The notes under the pieces: generated by a model
The model's database searches: none
Seen by the model: the letters and a program-made list of their open reading frames with translations, nothing else
Told to the model about the DNA's origin: nothing
In this document: in pieces, positions 10,042 through 18,722 of the stretch
Layout of the letters: each line of letters starts with the position of its first letter
Numbering within the stretch: the stretch's first letter is position 1
Program-made: the position numbers and the translations under genes
Assembly: GCF_014323725.1 (NCBI RefSeq)
Contig: NZ_JABVED010000008.1
Location: 186,001 to 250,000 of the forward strand
Direction of reading: 5' to 3'
Length of the DNA: 64,000 bases
From: Actinokineospora xionganensis
Lineage (GTDB): Bacteria; Actinomycetota; Actinomycetes; Mycobacteriales; Pseudonocardiaceae

Positions 10042-12966
10042 TTACAGGGTGACCGTCCAAGTGTCCAGGACACCGGTGTCGACGGTGGCCGCGTCCTGGA
10101 CCCGCAGGGTCCAGGTGCCGTTGCGGACTTCGTTGGACAGGTTCACGGTGTAGGTCTTGTCGATGTTGTCCGTGCCGCTTCCGGTGCGGTTGTGCAGGAC
10201 GTACGCGGTGCCGTCCGGCGCGATCAGGGACACCACGAGGTCACCGATGTAGGTGTGGCGGATGTGGACCTCCACTGTGGACGTCGCCGACGCGTTGCCG
10301 GTGCAGCCGGACATCGTGATCGTCGAGTTCACCGTGGTGTTGTCCGGGATGGCCACGTCGGTGCCGTTGGTGTTGGTGCAGCCGCCGCCGACGGTGTTCA
10401 CCGTCAAGGTGAACGTGGTGCTCCGCGTGGCCGAGGTGGCCGCTCCGGTGATGGTCACCGTGTAGGTGCCCGCCGGGGTGGTCGCCGAGGTGGCGATCGT
10501 CGCGGTGGACGAGTTGCCCGCGGTGACCGAAGCCGGGCTGAACGACGCCGTGGCGCCCGTCGGGAGGCCGGTGGCGCTGAGCGTCACCGACTCCGCCGTG
10601 CCCGAGACCACCGCGGTGCTGACCGTGGTGGTGGCCGACGCGCCCTGGTTCACCGTGGCGGTGGCCGGGGACGCCGAGAGCGAGAAGTCGTTGCTCGGGG
10701 TGGAGGTGGGTCGGATCTGGTAGATGCCGAGGCCGTAGGTGGCCGCCGTCAGCACCGTCTGGCCCGAGGACACCGAGGTCTCCAGGTCCGTGACCGGCAC
10801 CAGCGGCAGGTCGGTGCCGACCGGCGCCCAGTTCGCGCCGCCGTTGGTGGAGGTGAACGCGCCCACGTCGGTGCCCGCGTAGAGGATGTCGCGGTTCTGC
10901 GGGTCCAGGACGATGTCGTTCACCGGGGCGTCGGGCAAGTTGCCCGAGATCGGGGTGTAGCTCGCGCCGCCGTTGGTCGTCTTGAACAGCTGCGCGACGC
11001 TGGAGCCGTTGCGGTAGCTGGAAAGGGCGACGTAGGCGAGGTTGGCGTCGGTGGGGTCGACGGTCACCCGGGTGACGTACCTGGTGGGCAGGCCCGCGGT
11101 GATGTCGGTCCACGTGGTGCCGGTGTTGCGGGTGACCCACAGCTTGCCGTCGTCGGTGCCCGCGTAGATCACCCGACCGTCGGACTTGGACACGCCGATC
11201 GCGCTGACCGTGCCCCATGTGGTGGTGGTCAGGGTCGGGCTGATGACGCTGAAGGTTCCCGCCGAGTTGGTCGAGCGGTTCACCCGGTCACCGGCGTAGT
11301 ACACGATCGCCGGGTTGGTCGGGTCGAGCACGACCGGGGTGAACCAGTTGCGGCGGCTCGAGGTGGTCGAGCCGAACGACGACATCGAGTTGCCGCCGTT
11401 GGTGGACCGGGCGCAGCTGCCGTTCTGGGCGCAGGCGTAGACCTTGAGGTGGTTGGTCGGGTCGATCACGTTCGCCAGACCGTCACCGCCGTAGTACTCG
11501 CCCCAGCCCGCCCACGAACGCACGGAACCGTTGTCCTGCAGGCCGCCGTTGATCCTGGTGGGATCCTGCTGGGAGACGCCGACCGAGTAGAACTGCATGT
11601 TCGACAGGTTCTGGCTCTTGGTCCAGGTGCCGCTGAGCGAGCCGTTCTGCGTGGAGCGGTAGACGCCGCCGTCGTTGCCGATGTAGACCTTGCCCGCCAC
11701 CGACGGGTCGAACGCGACCGCGTGCTGGTCGACGTGGAACGAAGAACCGTTGCTGGTCCAGCTCCCGCCCGCGTTGGTGGATTCCAGCATCGGCACGCCC
11801 GCGACCCAGATGTGCTGCGAGGCCGTGGGATCGACGACGATCCGACCGAACCACCAGCCGTAGCTGGACTGCGAACTGCTCAGCGACGACGTGCTGGTGA
11901 TCTTCGTCCAGGTGACGCCGCGGTCGGTGGAGGTCCAGAAGCCGAGGAAGTTGCCGGGGGTGTCCGCGGCGATGACGTAAATCCGGTTCGGGTCACTCTT
12001 GGCGACCGCGACGCCCATCCGGCCCAGGTTGCCGCTCGACGCCGGAAGGCCGCCCGCGAGCCGCGTCCAGGTGGCACCGCCGTCGGTGGAGCGGTGGATG
12101 CCGGAGCCGGTGCCGCCGTAGACCCGGCCCGCGGGGGTGCGGGTGTGGTCCCACATGGCGGTGTAGATCGCGTTGGAGTCGGCTGGGTTGATCGAGACGT
12201 CGATGGCGCCGGTGGTCGTGTTGGCGCCCGCGAGCACCTGCGTCCAGGTCGCGCCGCCGTCGGTGGTGCGGTAGACGCCGCGTTCGCCGCCCGGCTGGTA
12301 GAGCTTGCCGGCGGCGGCGACGAAGACGCGGTTGGAGTTGTTCGGGTCGACCGCGATGCGGCCGATGCGGTCGGTGCCGGTCAGGCCGATCGACGTCCAG
12401 GTGGCGCCGCCGTCGGTCGACTTGTACATCCCGTTGCCGGGGAAGGAGTACGACGCCGAGCCCGGGTTGCCCTCACCGGTGCCGACGTAGATCGTGCCGT
12501 TGGGCGCCACGGCGACCGCGCCGACGCTCTGGGGCAGGTCCCTTCCCCACGAGTAGGCGAAGCTCACGCCGCCGTCGGTGCTCTTCCACAGGCCGCCGGA
12601 CGCGGCACCCGTGTAGAGCGTGTTGGCCCGCGTGGGATCGGTCGCGATGTCGGAGACGCGACCGCCGCGTCCGGGGCCGAGCGACTGCCACGAGGCGGCG
12701 GCTTGCAGGGCGCCCCGCTCGTGGCCCGCTTGGAGGTTCTTCGCGTGCCCACGCGCGCGCGAAAGGTTGCTTGCCAGGTCGACCGTGGGGTCCGGGAACA
12801 GCCGCTGGCGGGCGAACCACTCGTCCGCGCCCGCGGGTCCCGCGGCGTCCGCCTCGACCGCCATGACGCCGATCACCCGGTCGGCCTCGTTCGGCGTGGC
12901 CGCGGCTGGCAGGACAATTATTCCCATTCCCATTAACAGTGCGAGCGCACTTCTGGACCGCTTCAT
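10042..12966 (-). CDS. Secreted Asp-box (VPS10/sortilin-like) beta-propeller protein with C-terminal P domain
   Basis: ATG at 12964-12966 follows a GGGAAGGG ribosome site and gives 974 residues; a longer frame to 13014 is unlikely. The N-terminus is a signal peptide ending near PAAATP. From about residue 70 to 690 there are at least ten Asp-box/BNR motifs of the form STDGGATW, the hallmark of sialidase- or sortilin-type propellers. Then follow a Thr/Ser-rich Ig-like domain (about 720-820) and a proprotein-convertase-type P domain (about 865-974) with IPDNTTVNSTI, IRHTYIGDLVVSL and a WTL..D ending. The enzymatic sialidase FRIP motif was not seen. Expected location is extracellular; the binding target is unknown. 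P domains usually accompany subtilases, so pairing with a propeller is notable. Confidence 0.9.
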   Translation of the reverse strand: MKRSRSALALLMGMGIIVLPAAATPNEADRVIGVMAVEADAAGPAGADEWFARQRLFPDPTVDLASNLSRARGHAKNLQAGHERGALQAAASWQSLGPGRGGRVSDIATDPTRANTLYTGAASGGLWKSTDGGVSFAYSWGRDLPQSVGAVAVAPNGTIYVGTGEGNPGSASYSFPGNGMYKSTDGGATWTSIGLTGTDRIGRIAVDPNNSNRVFVAAAGKLYQPGGERGVYRTTDGGATWTQVLAGANTTTGAIDVSINPADSNAIYTAMWDHTRTPAGRVYGGTGSGIHRSTDGGATWTRLAGGLPASSGNLGRMGVAVAKSDPNRIYVIAADTPGNFLGFWTSTDRGVTWTKITSTSSLSSSQSSYGWWFGRIVVDPTASQHIWVAGVPMLESTNAGGSWTSNGSSFHVDQHAVAFDPSVAGKVYIGNDGGVYRSTQNGSLSGTWTKSQNLSNMQFYSVGVSQQDPTRINGGLQDNGSVRSWAGWGEYYGGDGLANVIDPTNHLKVYACAQNGSCARSTNGGNSMSSFGSTTSSRRNWFTPVVLDPTNPAIVYYAGDRVNRSTNSAGTFSVISPTLTTTTWGTVSAIGVSKSDGRVIYAGTDDGKLWVTRNTGTTWTDITAGLPTRYVTRVTVDPTDANLAYVALSSYRNGSSVAQLFKTTNGGASYTPISGNLPDAPVNDIVLDPQNRDILYAGTDVGAFTSTNGGANWAPVGTDLPLVPVTDLETSVSSGQTVLTAATYGLGIYQIRPTSTPSNDFSLSASPATATVNQGASATTTVSTAVVSGTAESVTLSATGLPTGATASFSPASVTAGNSSTATIATSATTPAGTYTVTITGAATSATRSTTFTLTVNTVGGGCTNTNGTDVAIPDNTTVNSTITMSGCTGNASATSTVEVHIRHTYIGDLVVSLIAPDGTAYVLHNRTGSGTDNIDKTYTVNLSNEVRNGTWTLRVQDAATVDTGVLDTWTVTL

Positions 12967-13059
12967 GACGCCCTTCCCTCGCGATACGGCGTCGCAGGAG
13001 ACGCCGGGCGTCATGCTGAGGCAAGCGGGGTGAGGTTGGATAGGACCAAACTGACCAAT

Positions 13060-13081
13060 CCGGCATTCCGATTATTGCCGG
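13060..13081. promoter_or_regulatory. Possible operator: inverted repeat CCGGCA-N10-TGCCGG
   Basis: Six-base arms separated by ten bases lie in the 188-bp divergent region between the propeller gene (minus) and the sugar ABC operon (plus), about 75 bp before the first permease. The position suits an operator, but the arms are short and GC-rich and no adjacent repressor gene exists, so this is a weak call. Confidence 0.3.
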
Positions 13082-13154
13082 TCTTCCATTGTGTTAACGC
13101 CGATCGTGTGTCACGGTTCCAGCGGCCACGGACGCGCCGCGTCCTTACTTTTCG

Positions 13155-13982
13155 TTGTCAGGAGCGGCATCGGCGATGAGCACCAAGTCGCTTGGCCGCA
13201 CGCTCGGCGCGGTCGCGGTGACCCTGGTGTTCGGCGCGTCGCTGGTCCTGCTGCTGTCGGGGTCGCTGCACGAGCCGGGCGGGCCGCCGCCGCTGACTCC
13301 GGACCTGGTGCCGGATCCGCTGTCCACCAAGGGGTACGCGGAGGCGACCGAACTCGGCGCGTTGGCTCGGGCCACGCTGAACTCGGTGCTGGTGTGCGTG
13401 ATCGCGGTGCCACTGAGTGTGCTGGTCGCGGCGACCGCCGGGTTCGCCCTGAGCCAGGTGTCGTCGCGGGTGGCGCGGCCGGTCATCGCGCTGTCGTTGG
13501 TGGCGCTCATGGTGCCGGCGATCTCCCTGCTGGTTCCCCGGTTCGCGCTGTTCCGGGTGCTGGACGTGACCGGCACGCTCACGCCGCTGGTCGCGCCCGC
13601 GCTGATCGCCACTTCCCCGCTGTACCCGCTGGTTTACTACCTGGCGTTCCGCGCGATTCCCGGGGAACTGTACGACGCGTGCAGACTGGAGGACATGTCG
13701 CCGCTGCGGGTGTGGTGGCGAGTGGGGATGCCGTTGGTGCGTCCGGTGACCGCCGGTGTCGCCGCGCTGACGTTCGTGCTCACCTGGTCGAATTTCCTCG
13801 ACCCGCTGGTGTTCCTCTACGAGCGCGACACCTTCACCCTGCCGCTGGCGCTGCGGTCGCTGGCCACGCTCGACCCGAGCGACTTCCCGGTGTTCCTCGC
13901 GGGGGCGGTGCTGGCCACCGCCCCCGCCCTGCTTGTTTTCGCGTTGGCACAACGAGGGTTGCGACTCAGGAAGGACCGATGA
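13155..13982 (+). CDS. Carbohydrate ABC transporter permease (MalG/SugB type)
   Basis: This 275-residue inner-membrane permease has about six transmembrane segments. The EAA cytoplasmic loop that contacts the ATPase is visible in ELYDACRLEDMSPLRVWW around residue 170-190, and the C-terminal segment fits the MalG branch of the CUT1 family. It lacks an obvious signal peptide other than the first helix. It opens a four-gene importer operon; its stop overlaps the binding-protein start by ATGA. An unusual point is that this permease precedes the binding protein, while the partner permease closes the operon. Confidence 0.93.
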   Translation: MSGAASAMSTKSLGRTLGAVAVTLVFGASLVLLLSGSLHEPGGPPPLTPDLVPDPLSTKGYAEATELGALARATLNSVLVCVIAVPLSVLVAATAGFALSQVSSRVARPVIALSLVALMVPAISLLVPRFALFRVLDVTGTLTPLVAPALIATSPLYPLVYYLAFRAIPGELYDACRLEDMSPLRVWWRVGMPLVRPVTAGVAALTFVLTWSNFLDPLVFLYERDTFTLPLALRSLATLDPSDFPVFLAGAVLATAPALLVFALAQRGLRLRKDR

Positions 13983-15319
13983 TGAGGTTGGCGCGAGCCC
14001 TGGCCTGCCTTGCGGCGGCGGCGCTGGCCGCCGCGGGCTGCTCGTCGAGCGCGGGCGACGCCGGTCCGGCGGGCACGGTGAGTCTGCTGGTCTTCGGCGA
14101 CCCGCACGAACTCGCCGCCTACCGCAAGCTTGAGGCGGCGTACGAGAACGCGGTGCCCGGCGCGGACCTGCGGCTGATCGAGGCGAGCGACCGCAAGGAC
14201 CTCATCACCCGGCTGTCGACGTCGATCGCGGGCGGCAAGCCACCGGACCTGTTCCTGATGAACTACCGCTTCTACGGCCAGTTCGCGAAGCGCAACGCCA
14301 TCGAGCCCGCGCACGACCTGCTGGAGCGCTCGACCGCGATCCACGCCCGCGACTTCTATCCGCAGGCGCTCTCCGCCTTCCAGGTCGACGGCAGACAGCT
14401 CTGCATGCCGCAGAACATGTCCAGCCTGGTTGTCTACTACAACAAGGCGCTGTTCGCGAAGCACGGCGTCGCCGAGCCGAAGGCGGGGTGGGGCTGGCCC
14501 GACATGGTCGCCACCGCGGCGGCGCTCACCCGCGACGCCAACGGGGATGTCGCCAAGGGCGCCGACCCCGACGCCATGCCGGGCGCGCCCGTGCCCACCG
14601 GCCCACCGCCGGTTTCCTACGGCCTGGGCCTTTCGCCGGAAATCATCCGACTGGCCCCGTTCATTTGGTCCAATGGCGGCACCCTGGTGGACGACGATAA
14701 GCGACCGACGCGATTCGCATTGGACGAGCCCGCGATCGAGGCGCTGTCCGAATTCATCGATCTGCGTGGGAAACACGGTGTGGTGCCCACCGATCAGGAA
14801 AAGGAAAGCCAGGACGACGAGGCCCGGTTCGCCGCGGGCGGGCTCGGCATGCTGATGTCGTCGCGCCGCTCCACCACCACGTTTCGCAAGATCACCGGCT
14901 TCGAGTGGGACGTCGCGCCGCTGCCGGCGCACCGGACGCAGGCCACCGTGCTGCACAGCGACGCCTACTGCCTCACCAAGGGGTCGGCGAACAAGGCGGG
15001 CGCGTGGCGGTTCGTGGAGTTCGCCCTGGGCAAGGAGGGGGCTACGATCATGGCGGAGACCGGGCGGACCGTGCCGTCCACTGTGGAGGTGTCGCGCTCC
15101 CCCGCGTTCCTGGACCCCGCCAAGCCGCCGCGCAACGCCCAGGTGTTCCTCGACTCCATCCCGGCGATCCGCGCCACCCCCGCGGTGTCCACGTGGCCGG
15201 AGATCGAGGACGTCGCCAACGGCATCCTGGAGAACGCCCTGTACTACGGCCATCAGCCACGTGAGGTCGCCCGTCAGCTCGACGAGCAGACCCGGTCCCT
15301 GTTCGAGCGTGGCAGATGA
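13979..15319 (+). CDS. Extracellular sugar-binding lipoprotein of ABC importer
   Basis: The product of 446 residues is a family 1 solute-binding protein. The signal peptide ends with the lipobox LAAAGC, so Cys21 should be lipidated and the protein anchored outside the membrane. SLLVFGDPHEL starts the first lobe, and PPDLFLMNYRFYGQFA and QNMSSLVVYYNKALFAKHG match the CUT1 binding-protein pattern. The ligand cannot be deduced; sugars or sugar derivatives are likely from the family. Two adjacent ATGs exist (13979 and 13982). The gene is flanked by four-base overlaps on both sides, so it should be made together with both permeases and the ATPase. Confidence 0.93.
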   Translation: MMRLARALACLAAAALAAAGCSSSAGDAGPAGTVSLLVFGDPHELAAYRKLEAAYENAVPGADLRLIEASDRKDLITRLSTSIAGGKPPDLFLMNYRFYGQFAKRNAIEPAHDLLERSTAIHARDFYPQALSAFQVDGRQLCMPQNMSSLVVYYNKALFAKHGVAEPKAGWGWPDMVATAAALTRDANGDVAKGADPDAMPGAPVPTGPPPVSYGLGLSPEIIRLAPFIWSNGGTLVDDDKRPTRFALDEPAIEALSEFIDLRGKHGVVPTDQEKESQDDEARFAAGGLGMLMSSRRSTTTFRKITGFEWDVAPLPAHRTQATVLHSDAYCLTKGSANKAGAWRFVEFALGKEGATIMAETGRTVPSTVEVSRSPAFLDPAKPPRNAQVFLDSIPAIRATPAVSTWPEIEDVANGILENALYYGHQPREVARQLDEQTRSLFERGR

Positions 15320-16329
15320 CCGCGGGGCTGGAACTGGTCGGCGTCCACGCCGCGCACGGCAAAGCCGAGGTGCTGCGCGGGATCGACCTGACCGTGCCGA
15401 AGGGCGAGTTGCTGGTGCTGCTCGGCCCGTCCGGCGCGGGCAAGTCGACTCTCCTGCGGGTGATCGCGGGGCTGCACCCGGTGTCGGCGGGCCGGGTGGG
15501 GATCGACGGGCGGGATGTGACCGCGCTGAGCCCTGGTCAGCGGGACGTCTCGATGGTGTTCCAGGCGTTCGCGCTGTTCCCGCACCTGAGCGTGGCCGAC
15601 AACATCGGTTTCGGGCTACAGGTCCGCGGCATGGGCAAGCGCGAGGTGCGGCGGCGCACCGAGGCGGCGGCGGCAATGGTGGGCTGTGAGAAGGTGCTCG
15701 ACCGGCGGCCCGAGGAGCTTTCCGGCGGGGAGCGGCAGCGGGTCGCGCTGGCCCGGGCGCTGGTCCGCGAGCCCGCCCTGTTCCTGCTGGACGAGCCACT
15801 GTCCAATTTGGACGCAGAGTTGCGGGTGCGGACTCGGACCGAGCTGCGGTCCCTGCACGACCGGGTCGGGGCGACCATGGTGCACGTGACCCACGACCAG
15901 ACCGAGGCGCTGGCCATCGGCGACCGAATCGCGGTGCTGCGCGACGGCCGGATCGAGCAGGTCGGCACCCCGGACGAGATCTGGCGGCGGCCCGCGACGG
16001 CGTTCGTGGCCGGGTTCGTCGGGTCCCCGGCGATGAACTTCCTGCCTGGCGACGGTCCGTGGCAGGTACCCGGAGCCATTGCCGGGCAGCAGGTCGGTGT
16101 CCGGCCGGAGTCCCTGCGGCTGGACACCTCGGGTGACGGGTTGGCGGCGACGGTCACCGGCGCCGAGGTGATCGGCGAGGACGCCTGGGTGCGGCTGCGG
16201 GTCGATGGCCACGCGCTCGTGGCCCGGGTGCCCGCGACCACGCGCCCGACCGAGGGGGCGCAGGTGGTGGCCCGCGCGGACGCCGCCGATCTGCATGTGT
16301 TCGACACCGACGGCAACCGGGTCGGCTGA
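15316..16329 (+). CDS. Sugar ABC transporter ATP-binding protein (MalK/UgpC-like)
   Basis: The 337-residue ATPase powers the importer from the cytoplasmic face. Walker A is GPSGAGKST (37-45), the Q-loop is Gln83 (FQAFALFPH), the signature is LSGGE (135-139) and Walker B is FLLDEP (156-161), followed by the H-loop VTHDQTEA. After about residue 235 comes a MalK-type OB-fold regulatory domain (VGVRPESLRL). It starts in an ATGA overlap with the binding-protein gene and shares one base with the next permease. Dedicated ATPases within sugar operons are less common in actinomycetes than a shared MsmK, so this importer is self-sufficient. Confidence 0.95.
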   Translation: MTAGLELVGVHAAHGKAEVLRGIDLTVPKGELLVLLGPSGAGKSTLLRVIAGLHPVSAGRVGIDGRDVTALSPGQRDVSMVFQAFALFPHLSVADNIGFGLQVRGMGKREVRRRTEAAAAMVGCEKVLDRRPEELSGGERQRVALARALVREPALFLLDEPLSNLDAELRVRTRTELRSLHDRVGATMVHVTHDQTEALAIGDRIAVLRDGRIEQVGTPDEIWRRPATAFVAGFVGSPAMNFLPGDGPWQVPGAIAGQQVGVRPESLRLDTSGDGLAATVTGAEVIGEDAWVRLRVDGHALVARVPATTRPTEGAQVVARADAADLHVFDTDGNRVG

Positions 16330-17246
16330 TGCTGTCCAGGGAGACCCGCGAGCCGGTCGGGTTCCTGCGGTCGCGCAGGGTGCAGCTCGCGCTCATGCTC
16401 GCACCGTTCCTGGTCGGGCTGGCGGCATTGGTGGTCGGCCCCGCGCTGGTCACGTTCGCGCTGGCGTTCGCCGATTACGACCTGATCGAGACCGTGCGGT
16501 GGATCGGGTTCGCCAACTTCGTCGAACTGGCGTCAAGCACCGCCTTTCATGAGGCACTGCGCAACTCGCTGGGCTTCGCCGCCGTCGCTGTCCCGCTGCG
16601 ACTGCTGATCGCCCTCGGCTTGGCGCTGCTGCTGCATCGGCGCGTGGCGGGGGTCGGGGCGGCCCGGACCACCGTCACCTTGCCGTCCGCGGTGCCCGAG
16701 GTGGCGTACGGCCTGCTGTGGCTGTGGCTGCTCAATCCGATGTACGGGCCGGTGAACCAGTTCCTGCGGATGTTCGCCGAGCCCGTTTCGATCCCGAACT
16801 GGCTGACCGACCCGGCCGACGCTCGGGCCGGGATCGTGCTCATGAGCCTGTTCACCATCGGCGAGACGTTCGTCGTCCTGCTGATCACGCGCCGGGCGCT
16901 ACCGCCGCACGTGTACGAACTCGCGGCGATCGAGGGAGCCACGGGCTTCCAGGTCTTCCGCCGGGTCACGCTGCCGCTCATGGCGCCGGTGCTCGGGTTG
17001 CTCCTGCTGCGGGACACGATCCTGAGTTTCCAGTTCTCGTTCGTCCCCGCGCTGGTGGTGACCGACGGCGGTCCGCCGCCGTACGCGACCACCTACCTGC
17101 CGCTTTTCGTCTACCGCAACGCCTTCGAGTACCTGCGCTACGGCTACGCCGCCGCGGCGACCCTGGTCATGCTGGTGTGCACCGGGCTCGCGGTGTTCCT
17201 GCAGTGGCGGCTGATCCGCCGGTATCGCTCCCGCTACGAATGGTGA
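16329..17246 (+). CDS. Carbohydrate ABC transporter permease (MalF/SugA type)
   Basis: This 305-residue permease has a first helix at roughly residues 18-40 and five further helices. The EAA loop is seen in HVYELAAIEGATGFQVFRRV near residues 195-215, and the C-terminus ends with a basic cytoplasmic tail. The length and lack of a long periplasmic loop fit MalF-like CUT1 subunits of Gram-positives. TGATG junction with the ATPase gene indicates the same transcript. It completes the importer: two different permeases, one lipoprotein and one ATPase. Confidence 0.93.
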   Translation: MLSRETREPVGFLRSRRVQLALMLAPFLVGLAALVVGPALVTFALAFADYDLIETVRWIGFANFVELASSTAFHEALRNSLGFAAVAVPLRLLIALGLALLLHRRVAGVGAARTTVTLPSAVPEVAYGLLWLWLLNPMYGPVNQFLRMFAEPVSIPNWLTDPADARAGIVLMSLFTIGETFVVLLITRRALPPHVYELAAIEGATGFQVFRRVTLPLMAPVLGLLLLRDTILSFQFSFVPALVVTDGGPPPYATTYLPLFVYRNAFEYLRYGYAAAATLVMLVCTGLAVFLQWRLIRRYRSRYEW

Positions 17247-17287
17247 CCAGACCGTAACGACTCCGCGCGGTCACTCGATGACCGATC

Positions 17288-17902
17288 GTGACCCATGGCC
17301 GATTATGGATCTTCCTGGTGGTGCTGCTGGCCGCGTCCATGGCGCCGCTGTTGCTCCTGGACCTCGACCGGGCGGGGCAACTCGCCAGCGCGTTGGCGCT
17401 GCCGCTCGCGGTGGTCATCTATGCCGTGTCGACGATTCCGCTCAAGGGCAAAGGCGCCATCCCCTGGCGGAAGCTGTCGGTCATCGGCGCCGTCGTGATC
17501 GCGACGATCGGCGGAACCGGGGTGCTGTACGCGGTCTGGCAGAACACCCGTGACCTGCCCGTCGAGTTCCCGGACGGTGTAGGGGGAACCTGGAAGGACG
17601 GCTACCACGTCCTGGTGCCGGTTCCGGGCAACCCGCCTGAACGCGGCCACCTCACCATGTCCGCGACAGTGGACAACGTCAACAAGACGGGCGACTGCGA
17701 GCAGACGGCGACCCTGGAGTACACGCCGGTGATCGACGGGCGACCGCAACCGTCGACGTCGGCCGAACCCGGACGGCAAGTCGACCTTTCGCTCGGGGGC
17801 GTGGTCAAGAAGGCGGAAGTCAAGATCACGCTGCACTACGACTCCGGCAACACCGGCTGTGCGGTGAACCTCTACCTGGGTGAGGCGGTACTTCATGACT
17901 AG
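17288..17902 (+). CDS. Membrane-anchored protein of unknown function, 204 aa
   Basis: A GTG start gives three hydrophobic segments (about 6-24, 31-50 and 62-83), followed by a roughly 120-residue soluble domain that should face outside. That domain is rich in beta-type sequence and has two cysteines (137 and 191) that could form a disulfide. No family is recognised. The stop lies eight bases inside the following lipoprotein gene, which suggests co-translation and a shared role at the cell surface. Confidence 0.7.
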   Translation: MTHGRLWIFLVVLLAASMAPLLLLDLDRAGQLASALALPLAVVIYAVSTIPLKGKGAIPWRKLSVIGAVVIATIGGTGVLYAVWQNTRDLPVEFPDGVGGTWKDGYHVLVPVPGNPPERGHLTMSATVDNVNKTGDCEQTATLEYTPVIDGRPQPSTSAEPGRQVDLSLGGVVKKAEVKITLHYDSGNTGCAVNLYLGEAVLHD

Positions 17903-18695
17903 GCGCATCCCCGCGGTCCTGCTCGTTCTGGCGCTGGTCGGGTGCGGCGCGCAGGCCGACGAGCCGCTGTTCGGCAAGACCGTCAACGTCGGCGTGGCGC
18001 CCAGCTCCCCCGGTTTGGGGGTCGGGGACAGTGCAGGCAACCGCAGCGGGTTCGACCACGACCTGTCCAACTGGCTCGGCGAGCGCCTCGGGTTCACCCC
18101 GGTCCCGGTGGTGGTCCTCGCCCGGGACCGCGAGGCCGAACTGGGACGCGGCACGGTCGGCATGGTCGTGGCCACGTACTCGATCACCGACGAGCGCAAG
18201 GACCTGGTCGGCTTCGCCGGTCCATACCTGCTCAGCCACCAGGGCGTGATGGTGCGGACGGCGGACAAGGACAAGTACCGCACGCTGTCGGACCTCACCG
18301 GCAAGACCGTGTGCGTCACGGCGGGATCGACGTCGGCCAAGCAGGCGCGCGAACTCGGCTTCCCCGTGTCCCTCGCGGAGAAGGAGGTCTACGAGCAGTG
18401 CAGACTCGCCCTGCACGCCAACCAGGTCGACGCGATCAGCACCGACCAACTGATCCTCTACGGCTTGCACCAGGTCGACTCCGACACCTTTGTGGTCCCG
18501 GACATCACCTTCGGTCAGCAGGAGCGCTACGGCATCGGCCTGCCCAAGGGCGACAAGGCCAAGTGCGAGGCCGTCACCGCCAAGCTCAGGACCTTCCTCA
18601 ACGACGGCTACTGGGAGCGGTTCTTCGCCTCCAACCTGCCGAACGTCCCCACAGCCGGACGCAAGCCGAACGTGAACAAGCTGAACCCCTGCTGA
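17895..18695 (+). CDS. Polar-amino-acid-type solute-binding lipoprotein (family 3), orphan
   Basis: ATG 17895 with a GAGG site nine bases upstream is preferred over the in-frame GTG at 17880. The 266-residue protein has a lipobox LALVGC (Cys17), then a family 3 binding fold: SGFDHDLSNWLGERLGF, GTVGMVVATYSITDERK and SDLTGKTVCVTAGSTS are classic GlnH/GluB-type motifs. It would bind an amino acid or similar ligand at the outer face of the membrane. No permease or ATPase gene adjoins it, so it may serve a distant transporter or act as a sensor. Its neighbours are a membrane protein (overlapping) and a nuclease-like gene 27 bp downstream. Confidence 0.88.
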   Translation: MTRRIPAVLLVLALVGCGAQADEPLFGKTVNVGVAPSSPGLGVGDSAGNRSGFDHDLSNWLGERLGFTPVPVVVLARDREAELGRGTVGMVVATYSITDERKDLVGFAGPYLLSHQGVMVRTADKDKYRTLSDLTGKTVCVTAGSTSAKQARELGFPVSLAEKEVYEQCRLALHANQVDAISTDQLILYGLHQVDSDTFVVPDITFGQQERYGIGLPKGDKAKCEAVTAKLRTFLNDGYWERFFASNLPNVPTAGRKPNVNKLNPC

Positions 18696-18722
18696 CCGCC
18701 CGCGGCTACTTCCGGTGGAGCG

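Noticed and set aside
10192-12936. A 914-codon plus-strand frame inside the propeller gene
   Set aside because: It is antisense to the Asp-box repeats and encodes only Arg/Gly/Ala-rich repeats created by the complementary strand.
13091-13978. An open frame running into the sugar-binding lipoprotein from upstream
   Set aside because: It overlaps the permease gene in another frame. The true lipoprotein starts at 13979 with a signal peptide and lipobox.
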